From the NCBI RefSeq assembly GCF_007655135.1, contig NC_045132.1:21818354-21882353 (forward strand): a DNA stretch of 64,000 bases, in the 5' to 3' direction. Within the stretch, counting starts at the first letter, position 1. Each line of letters begins with the position of its first letter. The stretch comes from Punica granatum. Taxonomy: Eukaryota; Streptophyta; Magnoliopsida; Myrtales; Lythraceae. The notes below the pieces were generated by a model that worked only from the letters and a program-made list of their open reading frames with translations, was not told the origin of the DNA and ran no database searches. The position numbers and the translations under genes were made by a program. Below are positions 11,954 to 23,298 of this stretch, in pieces.

Positions 11954-13888
11954 ATGGAGCAACATTGGGTCCGGAAGAACCGTGTTTTTATTGGCGTCCT
12001 AATTGCCTTACTACTATCTTTGCTTGATGGCTCGGTTGCAGAAGTGAGCCCCATTCTTCGTTATGGTCTTCAGTTATTCTTCTATATGTTCATTTGTAGC
12101 AATTAACAAGAAACCATATTTTGCTGAGTGTGCTTTTTTGCAGTGGTTAAACCACGGGGCTGACATAAGCAACTCGAGAAGTGCCATGGACCCAAAGATT
12201 AGTCCACGGACTGTCTCGAATCTGAGGTTGAGATGGAAGTTCTTTACCGGAAGTGATGTATCTGCCACTCCAGCATTAGCCAATGGCGTGGTCTACTTCC
12301 CGTCCTGGAATGGCATCTTGTACGCCATAAATGCATTCACCGGCGATCTCTGCTGGAAGCAGAACCTCACCGAGCTGACTGGGCTCCAAGGCTCTGGAGT
12401 ACCTTTCAACTTCACTTTCTCGAGATCAACCCCGACAATTGCAGGTAACCTCCTCATTGTCCCAATTTCTGGGCCTGCAGTTGTGATTGCGGTGACTCGA
12501 TTGAGCGGGAGCCTCGTCTGGTTAACTAAGCTCGATTCACGTCCTTTGGCGCGCATAACCATGTCAGGAACAGTTTATATGGGGTGAGTTTTAAATCTGA
12601 CTAACTTGATTTTACTGACATCAACGCTCCATGCGACTCGGACAGATGTTTTTGTTCTCATCAGGTTTCATTGGAGTTTTTGTTTTGTGTGTCGTTGTCC
12701 CTTATTGCGTACATGGCATTCTATGTTGGAGTCTCGTCATTGGAGGAGTCGTTACCGCCTGAGGAATGTTGCATTTTCCGGGGAAGCCTGGCAAGGTTAG
12801 AAATTAGGACGGGTGCAATTGAATGGCAGACATACACACTCCCAGATAATGGAGGCAAACTGGGTGGCTATGCCGGGGGCGCCATATGGGGGAGCAGCCC
12901 TGCCATAGATCCGACGCGGAAGCTGGTCTATGTGGCCACCGGGAACCTCTACACCGCCCCACCTAACGTCACAGAGTGCCAAGAGAGGCAGAACAATCAG
13001 ACGACAAGACCAACTAATCCCGATCAGTGCATTGGGCCTGATGTCAACTTCAATTCCATCATTGCATTCGAACTAGGTTCAGGGAGGATCAGGTGGGCCA
13101 GCCAGCTCGGCGGGTACGATATTTGGTACTTCGCCTGCTTAGTCCCAAACAACCCAGACTGCCCACCTGGGCCGAACATTGATGCCGACTTTGGGGAGGC
13201 TCCTATGATGCTCAGCATATTGCATAACGGGACGAGACGGGATGTTGCAGTGGCGGTGCAAAAGAGCGGCTTTGCTTGGGCTGTGGACAGGGACAATGGA
13301 GACATCGTTTGGTCCAAAGTAAGTACGATATACCTGTGAAAAGAAACTGATATCCTGGGACGGTGAGGTCCTTCCATTTGCGATATGTCCATTGATCTCA
13401 ATCAGACTCACACCTTATGTTTCGCTCTGCAGCTCGCCGGGCCAGGAGGAGTAGAGGGAGGAGGGCAGTGGGGGGCAGCCAATGACGGGAAGAGGATCTA
13501 TACGAACATCGCCAACAGCGAGGGGAAGACTTTCAAGCTAGCCCCCTCGAACCAGACCACTACCGTGGGGGGATGGGTGGCCTTGGACGCCAACTCGGGG
13601 GAAATCCTATGGTCCATAGCAAATCCTAGCAATGATACCGCTCAAGCGCCAGTCTCAGTGGTCAATGGTGTGGTCTTTGCCGGTTCAGTGGCCCCAAATG
13701 GCCCCATATATGCAATTAATGCAAGCAACGGGAACATACTGTGGTCGTACGACACGGGGGCTACTGTGTATGGAGGGATATCGGCGAGCTACGGTTGCAT
13801 ATACCTTGGGAACGGATACTTAGTTTTCTCAGGATTGCACCCTACTTGGAACGCAGGGGCCTTCCTTTACGCATTCTGTTTGTGGTGA
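11954..13888 (+). CDS. PQQ-repeat beta-propeller protein, polyvinylalcohol dehydrogenase-like (array copy 3)
   Basis: Exons by alignment: 11954-12043, 12144-12583, about 12715-13318 and 13433-13888 (529 codons). The acceptor expected at 12713-12714, which is AG in copies 1 and 2, reads AT here (TACATGGCATTC). An AG at 12644-12645 would keep the frame, starting exon 3 at 12646 and adding 23 residues (552 in total), but would leave an intron of only 62 bp. Otherwise the gene is intact: signal-like N-terminus (VFIGVLIALLLSLL), propeller motifs GDLCWKQNL, GRIRWASQLGG, GDIVWSK and GNILWSYDTGATVYGG, and the shared DADFGEAP motif. An in-frame ATG at 11918 exists, but 11954 matches the start of copy 2. 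Its functional state depends on how intron 2 is spliced. Confidence 0.75.
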
Positions 13889-14476
13889 ATCTTCCCTTCC
13901 AAGATTTTCAAATGTTTTTCCGGTTCTATCCTTCCTCTGTGTCTGTTAGTTCTCCACGTTGCAGAAAATGTCAAACTGATCTTCATCCTGTCATTCCCTA
14001 TCAATTCATGCTGGTTGGTAGAGTGGATTCGCGATTGGAATCCAAGTCTCTGTTAAGAGTTGATTGGCTGATTTCAACTGTTTCTAATGTCGCACCAGTC
14101 GAAGTATACCAAATAACCACGCAGTCGACAGTCGAAGGCCACGGCCGACTTGACAACAGAAACATTTGATTCAAACCAGATGACTAATTACAAGCTTTAG
14201 AAATTCAAAAGACAGACAAACCTGATGACAGAAGCCGTCCCATATATAGAAACTCAAACATCAAACATTTAAGCCAAAACATGCGCTAAAAAGAAACACT
14301 ACACACAGCAAATGGTACCTCATAATTCTATATTGATGTTTCCAACTCTGATGGGACTAGAAACTTCTCTTTGTTAAAAGGTCGCGTAGCCGAAAGTGTA
14401 TTGTTTCTCTTTTATCTCCTTTTTTTTTTCCCCTTTGGTGTTTACTCGGGACGAAATATCATGAACTTGGAGAGAA
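13889..14476. other. Convergent spacer between PQQ copy 3 and the IQD gene
   Basis: 3' regions of two convergent genes. About 14330-14476 is probably the IQD 3' UTR, part of which is duplicated at 8950-9145. No other gene seen. Confidence 0.5.
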
Positions 14477-17400
14477 TCACCGCTTCCATTCTGCTTTGAT
14501 CACCTTCTCTGCAGATAGAAATGAAGTTGAAAAATCATAATTAAGACGAGTACATAAGTCATTGATGCCTGAGAATAAACTGCAAGGTGTTGGCATGGAT
14601 AAGGAACAATTTTATTCAGCTGAAACCCTATTAAAAGCCAATCTCAAACACATGCCAATGGCTCGTGCTGTCATGCCCATGAAAAAGAAAGAGCTTATTT
14701 GCATGAATCTTGTTAGTTTTGCTAGGTTTCCATTCATATATGTGCAACATTTGACAGACCCAACTTTGATGTGAGTAAAAATTTAATCTCAGACAGAGCC
14801 AAGCATTACTTCGTGAGAACAAATTGCACGAGCAAAGATATAGAACACTTACCGCCACCATCTCTAGAAGACGTCAGAGACTTGTCGTTTTTCATTGCTC
14901 CTTTACCAGATGCTTCCACCAATCTATGCACTCGCGGTGAGAACGAAGTTACCTTGCCATTGGTGGAAGATGGAAGAGAATGTCTCCTCGTGGCGCCATC
15001 ATTTGTTCCTGCATTGTCTTGGATGAATCTTGGGGAGCCTTGTGCCCTCAGCCTAGCCTTTGCAGAATGAGTTGGAGCCATATAACTGGGCACTTTAGTT
15101 GCGCTCGGGGTCCCATTCTCTTGCTGCTCAATCTTCGCAGGGAGAGAGGCTCTTCTCTGGCTGCTCTTCTTATTCTCGTTGCTCACGCTGCCATCATTAG
15201 AATTCAACTCCTTCTCAGCATTACCATTGCTCTCCGAAATATTCAACTGGGGTAGAGATTTTTCATGCAATTCATCAACTGCATCCACCATATCAGCAGG
15301 TCTCAAAGTTCTCTTAGGTGTTGCACCGTCCATTCCTGTCTCATTAACAGCCTCAGCTAAATCACTAATTACTTGCTCCACTGCATCTGATGCAGTAGCT
15401 CCCGCGACCTTTCCTAAACTTTGCCTTGATTTCTTGCTATCAGCCTCTCCCTGGTCAGCAACACCCTTTGCAAGAGCATGAGTTTTTCTGGCAACGAGTT
15501 TGCTTTTCTGAGTCTCAGTTTGAGAATTCTCTTTAACTGAATCTCCCGCATTGTGTGATATTTTCCCTGTGTTTCGCTTGATTTTATCTGACTGCGAAGA
15601 TGAGCGACTCGATCCAATGTCAGGATTCAAACTAGGTAGTTTGCGGACACTTCGTTTGGGCCTGCCTTGATCAATTTCTGCATTGTGGTGCTTTGCCTGC
15701 GACTTTGAATGAGAGTTTTTCTTTGGCTGAGAAATGGTTTCCCAAAAACGAGACCTAGTCCAGCGTTCGAGCCACTCCCACTCACAGTTCGGGTCACCAG
15801 GACTGTATTGATAATGAAGGGGCATAGCAGAAGGAGATGGAGCTAGAAGCTGATAACAAAGAAAAAATGCATAGACAATGACATACACATTATGAATCGT
15901 GTACGGACAAACAGCAAAGTTAAGTTTCTCATAACAGTTAACAGAGAACACATGCTATCTCACCTTCTGAATAAAAGCATTTTTCCAGAGTTTCTCACCA
16001 TGCTTTCCGACAGGATTAGATGGTTTATATCCCTGGAAGAAACAATTGTGCCATAAGAAAAAGCTATGTCAAGCAAAATGCTAGAGGTCATAAAAGGAGC
16101 CCATTATATAGACATGTAATGAGAAACTTCTTACCCTTCTACTGCGAGCTAACATCTGAAGTCTTACAATGCCCCGAAGGCAGAATAAAGTAGCTATTGC
16201 TTGCCTCCGGACCAAATGACCGCGAATGACTGCTTGCAGCCTCACAATGCCCTTCAGCGTTCGAAAGGCACGTCGAGCCTGGAAACAGGATTACATTGGA
16301 GAATTCAAGTACAATACATATAAGTTGACCAAGAATAAAGTGCAGGACCGATCTACATGAATAAGAACTCAACTAAAAGCATGAATATCTAGTTACATAT
16401 AGGAAGGTCAAGATTTACTTCTTTAGCATATGATTGCAGAACATAAAAGAAGAATGCCTCAAATAAGCTGCACAGCCAATTGGATCGTAGCAAACCCCAC
16501 AAGTTAAAACTACAAAAACTTCACATTTTTCATGGCAGCGTAGCATTCCATGGTTTTGTGCAATTATTCATGGGCTGGAAGGCTTGAAGTGATATAATAT
16601 TATCATAATTGCAGAATTTTCAGATCAAAGAATCTACTGAGTGGACTTAACAACCTTGAAATGCACACTAAGTTGTCCAAGGTAGAAAAATAGAAGAAAG
16701 AAACTTATTTGTAAAACAAGTAGCATAACTGTTTGTTGACATGTTTTACACAAAAAATAGCAAAAGTGGATTCTATGCGATACAGGATTCTACAAGTATG
16801 CTAATAACATGTACCATTCCTGTAACTATATGCTGCCGAAATTTTTCTTGAGCTTCACTGGGAGAATAAGCAGTCAGAAGTTTACCAGGTAACCTCTAAA
16901 AGCAGCTTGTGCCTTCGTGGCTGCCTCCTGCAGTCTGACTTTCTCAGAATCATCCAGTGAACTCAAGCATACCACTGTCTGTTCATCACTGCCATTTCTC
17001 GATGAAAGAGTATCAGCATTATCAGGTACTTTCCCCGCTACAGCATTTTCTAAATTTATTTCATTAGTGGCATTTGTTCCAGGAACTGGCAATGAACTCA
17101 AAGGAGGATTTGCTATTTCTGTCAGCAGACCCTTGGAAGGGGTCAAGTCTTCTCCTCTATTTGCAGAATTCTGTGAAGGGAAAACAAGAGACCAATTAAT
17201 TAAGACCTATGATGAAATTTCAAGAGTATTTGGTACCAGTCTATTTGGCTTATTATACAGCACTTAATTATATACATTCAGATGCACACTATAGAAAACT
17301 CTGTATAAATTATGAGAGAAAGCAAGCCCTCGTATTTCACATCTAAATCTAGGACCTACAACAGTCTTTCTTTCTTCAAAGTAACATATTCACAAATGGC

Positions 17401-17734
17401 AGAAGTTATACAGGGCTAAAGGGCTCTCTGCTCATAATAAGACACTGTGTTTCCATGTACGTGTAAATATACATCAAGACAACTGAACTCTCAGAAGCAG
17501 ACAATCTCGAGAAAGTGGGAGCATGATACAAGGTCACCATTCATGACGGTATAAATTATCTCTGAACAGAAAGAAGGTACTGAAAACTTGATGCATGAGA
17601 AAAAAGGAAAGATGGTGGGTTTCCAGAGTCACCCCATGACATCTCACCAGAACATCTTTTTCCTTCAGCACGTTAGACTTCGACGATCTCTTTCCAAGCA
17701 AAGTCTTGAACCATTTCCCCGGAGTTCTTCCCAT
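14477..17734 (-). CDS. IQ-domain (IQD) calmodulin-binding protein, IQD30/31-like
   Basis: Six coding exons on the minus strand: 17734-17648, 17170-16886, 16278-16135, 16032-15964, 15849-14853 and 14508-14477, giving 537 codons plus stop with consistent phases. It begins [20 protein letters not shown], the usual basic IQD start. The IQ67 region (about residues 108-172) has successive motifs [29 protein letters not shown] and [12 protein letters not shown], split after FRGYL by a phase-0 intron as is typical of the family. The long Ser/Lys-rich C-terminal half ends in [10 protein letters not shown], a family-type tail encoded by a tiny last exon; reading through its donor instead gives an unrelated tail. 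Family members bind calmodulin and act as scaffolds at microtubules, membrane or nucleus; the exact partner here is inferred. Confidence 0.88.
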
Positions 17735-18470
17735 TGCTCAAGAGAAGTAGAGAAAACCACACCTTACGTATATATCAATCTGCCAAAAAAGCAATTCGTC
17801 ATTTCATTTCAGAGACAGGTCAACCTCAATGCCTACGAACAGCTACCAATCATAACCCAAAACCAAAAGTCCAATAGTAAACTCAATATCCAAATTCTAA
17901 TTCATATTCCGTAACAGTCCATTACAACCCGACATTACTGGAAGGCTTTTCGACCAAATATGACTCTCTCTGCAACTGACGGTCGAAATACACAGTGAAA
18001 CCGAAGGAAGGACGCGACACTCGCAAATGCTGTCGGACCGCAAGCTCAAATCGGTGAAGAAAACCAGAGATCTAATCTCCGACGAGCTCCCGCCAGCTCG
18101 GACGAAAAGTAACTCACTACGAAACAACCATAGAGCGAGGCAGCACCCGGATCGAAGCATTACCTGAGAATGCAGCAGCTCGGAGCCCTAATTCGCCATC
18201 ACTGAGCAGAGAACAACAGCCAAAGACCAAAAGTTAGCAAACACAGAAGCATCCCATCAAAGTCCAGAAACAGAGGAATGCGCGACGGAGTAAAGGCAGG
18301 AGGAGGATCGAGAGTACCTTCATCCGAGCTCGGAAACGGCGACTGCTCCGGGCGATCCACCGACGGCCCTTCACCCTCTCTCTCTCTCACACACACGCTC
18401 TGCTCTACTGTGGAATCAGCTGAATGTTTTGATGAGGAGGAGGAGAGAGGAAAGTGACAGTGCAACTCGG
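17735..18470 (-). other. Probable 5' leader of the IQD gene
   Basis: Upstream of the IQD ATG on the minus strand. A candidate splice donor (CAG/GTAATG near 18162 on the minus strand) suggests a 5'-UTR intron, common in this subgroup. About 18300-18450 holds a CT/GA-rich leader-like stretch. Boundaries are not provable without transcripts. Confidence 0.4.
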
Positions 18471-20289
18471 GACTCGATTTTGTGTTGTTTTCGCAGACAG
18501 TGATGTGAAACGACCGCGTTTAGCCGTGAAAGGGAATCTTTCGTTCACGAAGAGGAAGGAGCAGCTTCGTGTCGGAATAATCCATTTTTCGTCTATAATT
18601 TAAAAAAAAAAAAAATATTTCGAGTAATTGAGCTGTCTATTTATTTGATCAGTTGTGGATTAATTAAGTAACTAGGGTAGTTAAAAAGTTGTCATTTGGA
18701 ATTTAATTAATTTTTGGGTTTTGGATAATAATAATAGTGGTGTGTGTTGCATGCTGCTAGCCTAGCAAGAAGTGACCATCTCAACCACTGGTTTAACCGC
18801 AGAGATTAAAGAAGCCATCGTTAATTAATTACTCGTAAGTTGTTCGTGGTACAATCACGATTTAATTCTACTAAGGAAAATGTGGGATTGCTACGAATAT
18901 TGGGGTTAAGTTATTTGAACCCGCCTAGTAGAATACCCTTTTAAGCGTGTTTGGTAGGAATAAGGTGAGATTTCGAGCTCAAGACCATGACCATTTGCAA
19001 AATTCTACGCGATTACTTAGGCGTTTACGTAAGAAACTACCCTCGCAAGTTAGATTAGTCTAACAGGCATTGAACTTTGTTGATACTCTCCCTTAAGAAG
19101 GTACTTATGAGAGATTTTTGAAATGATTACAAATTACTGCTCTAAAAGATTATTCCCTCGAAGAAAGAAGATATGTTTTACTTTTGAAATTCTATAGGTA
19201 GAACTTGATCATGTAAAAGAAGCAACGGGAATGCTACTTTGAAACTGCTCTATTTACCTACTTTAGGAGTAATGTGATCTAATCAAACACGTTAATCTCG
19301 TAGGTAGATATCTCACATTATCGGTAACTTACATAGATTCCCTCGTACTAAACGGATCTAAGAGTGTCACGGACGACTGCTTTAAAAAGGTTAATGTGTA
19401 TATGTGGAAGCTACAGCATGCTAGGTATTATTCGTTGAGGTATTATGTATTATCGATTCGACGGTAGGAACCGGGACTACAACCCAGTACACGTAGAAAC
19501 CTTTGGCCCATGGGCCAAAATGGTTAGGTCCAATTGCCTTGCGCCTTAGAGTCCTGCCCAAATCAGTTAATCCAACTGATTGCACTCTATGAAAACATGG
19601 AGCATCCAAGAATATCACCAGGCTTATGGTTATGGAGGCTCAAAGCTCTGTAAGGACGGCCCTTCTGTTGTCGATGTACCGGTATCACTCGACGCATTGA
19701 GCTTACGATATTTTCTCGAGGATGCCTATGCAATGCTTCTCGGAAACGTTTTTGACTAGGCAATTCATAAGATAGCAAGCTAATCATCTATGATCGGTCT
19801 AGCTATCTTTCTGAAGGATGGATTACCTTAGACAAGCTAATTTAATTAGGAAGTAAATCATGAGAAGGTAATTTTCGAGGATTCCTTTCACAATTTCACT
19901 ATGAAATTATTATATTTTGGGGCGAAGCTGACAGTAAAGTAATTTCAAAAGCATCCATATATATATACCCTATGTAACATATCATGAGATAACTAAGGAG
20001 AAGAATGGGTTTGATAGAGATATATGATATGGATTTGCTGTAATCCACAACTCGCACTGATTTTGACTGGAGAGCTTATGACATCTTTTCAAATTCAAAT
20101 AATTTCTTTTTCCTCGATAAATACTTTCCCTGAATTTCTTGCAGGGAAATTAATGTTAGAACGTCAAAATCTTAAGTTACGGATAATTTGCCACTTAAGC
20201 CATGTTTGAAATTGATTTCCGAGGCTTTTGGATTACCGATTATATACCAAATGGTATATCGAAAAAATTAATCCTCAGAAAATGTTCTT
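18471..20289. other. Gene-poor spacer
   Basis: About 1.8 kb with only short ORFs. I recognise no protein, RNA or complete mobile element. Base composition is mixed, less AT-rich than other spacers, so decayed organelle or transposon DNA is possible. Confidence 0.4.
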
Positions 20290-20513
20290 TAGAAATCTGG
20301 GTCGCGAACAATGATTTAATTGATGATAAAGAAAGAGAATTCTTGATTCAGTTTTTCACCTAAACGACAGAAAAAGGAATTGATCAAATTCTATTAAGTT
20401 TGACTCATAGTGATCATTTATCAAAGAATGACTTTGGTTATCAAATAATTGAACAACCGGGAGCAATTTACTTAATTACGATACTTAGTTGACATTCATA
20501 AAAAGTATCTTTA
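20290..20513 (+). pseudogene. ycf2: Nuclear plastid DNA fragment: decayed ycf2
   Basis: Translation from about 20295 gives EIWVANNDLIDDKEREFLIQ, then an internal stop, then a stretch containing [18 protein letters not shown] and IEQPGAIYL. After a frameshift it ends VDIHKKYL. This is the order of a conserved block of the plastid Ycf2 protein. Stops and frameshifts show it is not functional. Homology to neighbouring ycf2 sequence is lost on both sides. Confidence 0.8.
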
Positions 20514-20553
20514 AGGGGTGATAGTCGAAAATACAACTGTTATCACCCCTTAA
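20511..20553. repeat. Perfect 13-bp inverted repeat hairpin
   Basis: TTAAGGGGTGATA at 20511-20523 is matched by its exact reverse complement at 20541-20553 with a 17-base loop, directly at the end of the ycf2 fragment. Confidence 0.8.
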
Positions 20554-23043
20554 GGGATGTAATGAAATTTATTGGTTCTCTATTTTCGAATGGGAATTAT
20601 ATTGCTTTGGGCCTAATTATATCCCTACCATGTGTTTTCACTCCGGCCTAAACTATGGTTTAAAATTCCGTTGGGTTCAGACAGCAACTCGTGCCTCCTA
20701 TGAAATTTTAAGTCGAATCTGGATGGCCTGTTTTTAACTCGTCAATAGAACAAAGTGCATACAAACTGACCAAATCACGACCTAAATCGTCGAAAATTTC
20801 TAGAGCAACGATAACTTGTTGAGGCATAAATATGAAACTTCTGATTCGACAAACCTCATCTGTTGCTTCCGAGATTAATCCTTGTCTTTATTTCTTGGCA
20901 TGTGCAGAAATTTTTTTGTCTATAATCAATTTGATTAGTTCTAAACCCATTATTGCAGTGGGAAGGCCAAACGATAATCCCATGTCGATTCATAAATTGT
21001 TAAAATCTTAGAATAATTCTTTTTTAAAATCTTTTGTCGGCATATGTATATGGATCCAATGCAAGTCCAACTCAGGGACAAAAATAGTTACCATTCAACA
21101 AATTTATCAACATTCATTATTCAACAGCGCATTACTTTCTAGGCACATCATGTGCATCCTCTTACACTACAATTAAAACACAACATAATCTCTGACATAT
21201 CCGAATATTAAAAAGATTTGTTTCATTCAGTGTTTAATAAATCTTTGCTCTTGTCTGATTTCGCAATTCGTATTTGATAAATTCATTGAGGGATGCTCCC
21301 TCTTAAGCTCGAATAATCTCGGTATGTATGTTCTTTTCTCCTAAAAATTGTGCCCGTTTGATGGACTAATCATGACCTGAGCGAGACTATAGGCTGAAAA
21401 CGTGTGGCAGCTCCCGAATGACAAAGTCCGACGCTCGGGCTTCAGTCGGGTACGAAATGCATCGTTCGCGGTTTCATTCTCTCGCCACACACGGAAAAAA
21501 AGATGATCACGACGATATTACATTAAGATAAGAATATCCAATCGTTTGATTGGAATCGTGTGGGCGCCCACCATTCATATCACATCTAAGGGGAAGATTG
21601 CATTAGGTAGAACTAATCCACATCGACAAAGGATTCATAGATGCTTGTCGGTGACAAGATACTCCGCTTGGTGTTTGTTTTTACTACGTATCTTGATTTG
21701 CGTCGATCAAAAGTTGAGTTGATGATAGCTTATAGGTTTTGTTAATTATTCCGTGTTTAAACCATATCAATCGGCCGGTACAAAAACTGTATGTTCCTAG
21801 CTACGTATAGAAGATCAAATTCTAACTAACAATTAGCATTACAGTATGCAGTTTCAATTGGAAATCATTATCATGAGATATTGTGATAATCCACTACAAA
21901 TGGCATCATTTTTTTTTTTTTTGCTCGGCCATTACAAATGGCATCATTACAAACTTTTGTGTTCAAAATTGCATCTGCATTATTACACTTCAACGGGCAT
22001 GACGGATGATGGACGTGAGATGACTGCATTATTCATCAAAGGATTGTCCATCATTCGGGCCCGAGAAAATGAAAGCGACCGTCAACATGACTTGATTCAA
22101 ATTTGAATTAATTGCGACTCATTAAACTTCCTAATACCGTTCATTAAAAAAGAAAGCGACCTTTTGCATTGCATGAAGTTATGACTAACAATCTTTTTCC
22201 TCAATTATGAGACTTGAGCCAGGGAATTAAGAGGGAGCCAGCTATGTCACGGAGCCCACGTGCCATATAAATATTTCTTGAAAATGGCAAGGTCTTGAAT
22301 TTGAGGCCGTTGACTTCGACCTAACAATCACGAGGATCAAGAACCGATCGACGGTGCAGAAACTAGTGCCCACATTATAACGGGGGGTTGCGTAGCGTAT
22401 GATCGAGAATGAATTGACTTTGCTTTATAGTTTGTTCCCTTTTGAATGGACTTACTTGGTTTCCTTGGATCTAAATTATGTGGGAAAATTCTCGATCACC
22501 AACCACTTCATTCCACTAGTTGCTGCTACGTCCCATTTGCTTCGATCTACTTTATCCTTAGATCACTTTACAACCATTACTCCATCGAAATTAATTTCCT
22601 TTTGCCATTATAAAACCCGATGCATTCTAAAATATAATGTGCATTCATATCTCATCAGTACTCTTTTATTTCGCTTATACACGTAAGGATTTGGCTCATC
22701 TAACAAAGCTGGATACAATCCCGGTCCTGCTCATTTTGTTGTCACCTCTAATTAAATTTCATCCTTTTTTTTTTTTTTTACTTCCCGGTAAAACCATAGG
22801 TGTATAATTTTAATTTAGTTGAGACCAATTTTATCCTTGCGTCAAGTTAACCCCATTCACGAGATTTTTATCAAAGCTCAACTATGATATTGGGACACGT
22901 AGGCGGTTGCTTTCATCTTTTCGTTATCAGGTTTTATAAGTTAGTCGTACGTCTTAAATGCTTAGGAATCTGTGAAACTCCATTATAGGACCTTCACAAA
23001 CAACTGAGACCATAAGAGCAGATAATTAAAAGGAAGAAGAGAG

Positions 23044-23047
<4 letters not shown>
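20554..23047. other. Gene-poor spacer upstream of the LRR pseudokinase
   Basis: No supported gene. Short ORFs at 21846-22106 and 22399-22686 have no recognisable content. The last few hundred bases presumably hold the promoter of the gene at 23299. Confidence 0.45.

Positions 23048-23082
<35 letters not shown>
23048..23082. repeat. GA microsatellite upstream of the LRR gene
   Basis: About 17 uninterrupted GA units, roughly 215 bp before the ATG at 23299, so in the likely promoter or 5' UTR. Confidence 0.9.
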
Positions 23083-23084
<2 letters not shown>

Positions 23085-23298
23085 AGAGTGATCCCACCAT
23101 ACATGAAGTTCCTCTGCAAACTTCCCATGTCCATCATCATAGCATAGCATACTTCTCCTCTTGCCCTCTTCCCCTCTTCAGTGCCATGACAGACAGCATT
23201 CACTTGCTTCAGTCCATGACTCCCTCAACCTAGTATGGTTGCCCCGGGAATCTGCTAGGAAACCTCTGCTCTGGTCTCATTGTCCTGGAAGAAAGATT

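Noticed and set aside
18780..19800. Possible further organelle-derived DNA near the ycf2 fragment
   Set aside because: Composition is suggestive, but no plastid or mitochondrial protein could be read in any frame.
21390..21640. GC-richer patch with GTGTGGCAGCTCCCGAATGA
   Set aside because: Looks like a fragment of an LTR or similar repeat, but no second copy, ends or coding content were seen in this window.
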